NCBI RefSeq assembly: GCF_024166365.1
Contig: NC_064820.1
Location: forward strand, 88,922,001 to 88,986,000
Direction of reading: 5' to 3'
DNA from: Elephas maximus indicus
Lineage: Eukaryota; Chordata; Mammalia; Proboscidea; Elephantidae
Length of the DNA stretch: 64,000 bases
Part shown: positions 61,701-64,000 of the stretch, one piece after another
Layout of the letters: each line of letters starts with the position of its first letter
Numbering within the stretch: the first letter of the stretch is position 1
Notes under the pieces: model-generated
The model's database searches: none
What the model saw: only the letters and a program-made list of their open reading frames with translations
Told to the model about the DNA's origin: nothing
Translations under genes and position numbers: made by a program

Positions 61701-64000
61701 TAAGCCCAGATCATCTGTGTGGTCTTCCCTGGAGCCATCACTGTTTTTCACATCCCTCCTTGATTAGCTTGGAGCAAGAAATAGTGGTCTAAAGAAGGTT
61801 CAATTAATTACCACTACTTCATATGCCACCTCATTTCTATATTGGTTCACTTCTGAGATTGGCCTGCCCTTCTAAACTATGGTCAGCTTATTACAGTTTT
61901 TTGTGACCTAGATCATAATCTGACCATAGGTGCCAAAACTAGTCCTTCCCTAATTGGTATTTCAAAAATATTTCTTATGTATTGAAATTCAGTGTTAGCA
62001 TTCAGTCACTCTTAAAACATTTAAAAGATAGTTTGAATTTTAATCCCATTGTCCCAGCCTTCACCCTTTCCTCATCTACAAGCTGAGAATCAAGCTATCG
62101 AATACCTACTCTATTGACAACTTCCCAAGTTTACACGTATTTACGTATAGCAAAAGTAATGTAAAAGAATAAATTTAAAACAAGTCATCTGGCTTTAATG
62201 TAGGCAGTATGGGTATGAGTTAAATTGACTGTTGTGCTGCTAATAGGGTGTTTATATGTTATTAGGAAAATCTGCCTTATGTCTCATGACAGAGCACAAA
62301 GAAGATAGTCCATAGGACATAAAATACCACAAGGACAGTGATGTGAAACATCTGCATGGCAGACAGCTGCAAAGTTTGGAAGGGAGCTTTTGTGGGGAAT
62401 GAAGCAAGCTGATTTTTGTTGGCTTTCTCAATAATGAAGTTGAAGGAACGCTGGTAATTTTCCAAGACAAAAGCTTCTCCATGTGAATGTACCTTCTGGA
62501 GTGGCACTTTCAGAATAACCTGGAGTTGTGTTTCCACCTTTGTAATTGTCCACAATAATATAGTGATATTTATGCTAAGGACATCTCTTTGGAGCTATTC
62601 GTGTTTGTAAAAATTATTTCCTTTTTCGTACTGGCTGGGACAAATGGTTCAGATGATCAGATTCACTGAGTTATGATGGAGTTGGTGGAAAAGCCACCCA
62701 ACCCCAAAAGGAAGTCTGAAGTTTTCTATTCCAAATAGTAGATTTAATTAAGCTAATTATAAGCAGACTTTGTAACAGGGCCCTGAAATTATTGAAAAGC
62801 CTTGTTTTTGAAAATAAAGTCACATAAATCCTGGCGAGAAAAGAAGATTCTCTGGGACATGCTGTTATCACTTTGCTATGCTACGGGGCTAGAGGAAGGC
62901 AACACCAAATGGGAAAATAATAATCGACAATGACAGATGGTTATTTATTTATCTTAGAAATCCAAGTCCCTAATTTTTTAAATGCTATAAAAATGTTTTC
63001 CTAACACTGGACAGACTTACTAGAACAGGACTTGAATTGGAACATTAAGGAAACCTGATTCACAGACCTCTGTTTGGCCCAAATGCAATCTCATCTCTCC
63101 CTTTAAGTTAATTTCATCAGTTACGGAAATACTCCGAGGGAAAAAGTAAATTAACTTTCTTTTTATTAGTAATAATAATATGATTACATTTTCTCATATG
63201 CAGTTTACTTCATGTTTATGTTATGCTTCCATGGGAACTTTCCTGTACGTATCTTTTACTGTTTCCCTAAAGAATGCAGTTATAAGACAAGTATGAAATT
63301 TGGCAGTTAAATGAGGTAACGGTTATGGAATTTCAGAGGATAGAGAATTGAATTAAAAGGAAAAGAGTCAACTCCGTTTTAGACCCTTAAGTTTGTTCAT
63401 GTCAATCAAAATAGACCAAACCTTCTTCCAAGATGTAAAGGCAGAAAAAAATTTTCTCAAAAAGGAAAGAAAGAGGTTATTTATCGTTCCTGTTTTTGAA
63501 GAGTCCATATCTCTTTTTATTTAGTTTTGTTTGAGTATAAATAGACAAATAACGACAGGCTTTAGAAAACATTTAAATGTACCTTAATATAAAAGGCCAC
63601 TGAGTTTTTATTATAAAAATAATGAATCTGGGCTTTAAATTGGTCTAGAGAATGACCATAGCTAATAACAAACAGCTCATGCCAGAAAAGAGTAAGAAAC
63701 CTGTTACAGCCCCAGTCTGATTTACAAGAAAATTACATCATTTTATCGTTAAATTTTGACAGAGAAGGTTGAGTTAAAAGGTGCCCAATTTTGTTTTTGA
63801 AGGGATTATTTAAAGTGAGATAAGATATTGTAGGTACTACAGCTATCACAACTCTTAACAGGGAGAACAGGCATTCCCCAAATACAACTAGCTTTAAATC
63901 ACATAGTTTTTCCTTAGTTTAATGGCAGATGGGTTTTGATTTTCAAAACACTGATTTAAAAAAAAAAATAAAATAAAGTCTTTGTGTGCTAGGTTGCTGA
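58713..64000 (+). other. VCAN: VCAN intron 6 (partial, runs off the window)
   Basis: The intron begins with donor GTAAGT. Apart from one MITE-like element (58983-59142) and homopolymer runs, the remaining 4.8 kb is AT-rich DNA without recognisable repeats or exons. The next versican exon, which carries the glycosaminoglycan attachment region, has not been reached by 64000. Confidence 0.88.
58983..59142. mobile_element. Palindromic MITE-like element, copy 3
   Basis: The 160 bp unit begins caggggcagattaaccag and ends ttgggtaatccgtccttg. It shares the inner block (aatctgtagcgcacaatttc; caccacatcaaagattag) with copy 1, and is more diverged. It lies in intron 6, 270 bp after exon 6. Confidence 0.75.

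Noticed and set aside
62277-62555. A 92-residue - strand frame with a hydrophobic C-terminal stretch
   Set aside because: No homology I know, no splice or promoter context, inside intron 6, and the hydrophobic stretch can arise from T-rich DNA. Left as chance.
1-64000. Bacterial-type features: operons, CRISPR arrays, riboswitches, prophage
   Set aside because: The window is mammalian nuclear DNA. The repeated units are dispersed transposable elements, not regularly spaced arrays, and no operon structure exists.

Overview
This is a vertebrate nuclear genomic window from an afrotherian mammal, most likely an elephant or another paenungulate. The evidence is a dense load of AfroSINE-type short elements in both orientations, fragments of an RTE/BovB-like LINE whose 3' tail they share, and a young L1 3' end. 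The species call is an inference from repeat content; no species-specific marker was tested.

The only gene I can support is versican (VCAN), on the + strand. The layout is: about 15.1 kb of intergenic upstream DNA; a CpG-rich promoter with a TATA-like box (15097-15102); non-coding exon 1 (about 15143-15406); a 13.1 kb intron 1; exon 2 with start codon and signal peptide (28535-28610); exon 3, the Ig-like V domain (34009-34386); exons 4 and 5, the first Link module (38351-38525 and 38610-38737, split by an 84 bp intron); a 19.7 kb intron 5; exon 6, the second Link module (58419-58712); and the start of intron 6, which runs off the window. Together the exons encode residues 1-348 plus one base of codon 349. 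This is the G1 domain, which binds hyaluronan and link protein at the N-terminus of this extracellular matrix chondroitin sulfate proteoglycan. The glycosaminoglycan-bearing exons and the C-terminal G3 domain must lie downstream. Every coding junction is in phase 1 or phase 2, has GT-AG borders and keeps the frame open, so the gene looks intact here.

The rest is repeats and single-copy non-coding DNA. There are about three dozen AfroSINE copies, many with clear target-site duplications; two tRNA-Gly-headed SINEs; four RTE fragments; L1 fragments on both strands; a solo LTR with a 5 bp target duplication; MIR- and L2-class relics; a TA-flanked Tc1/mariner-like element; and three copies of a palindromic MITE-like element in introns 5 and 6. 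Short open frames elsewhere are chance frames or antisense frames across repeats.

I found no undescribed biological system. The most interesting observations are structural: the palindromic element family with splice-donor-like arms, two places where SINEs inserted twice at the same short target, an insertion made of almost nothing but poly(A), a 170 bp sequence present twice 3.2 kb apart, and unusual residues at the Link1-Link2 junction of versican.
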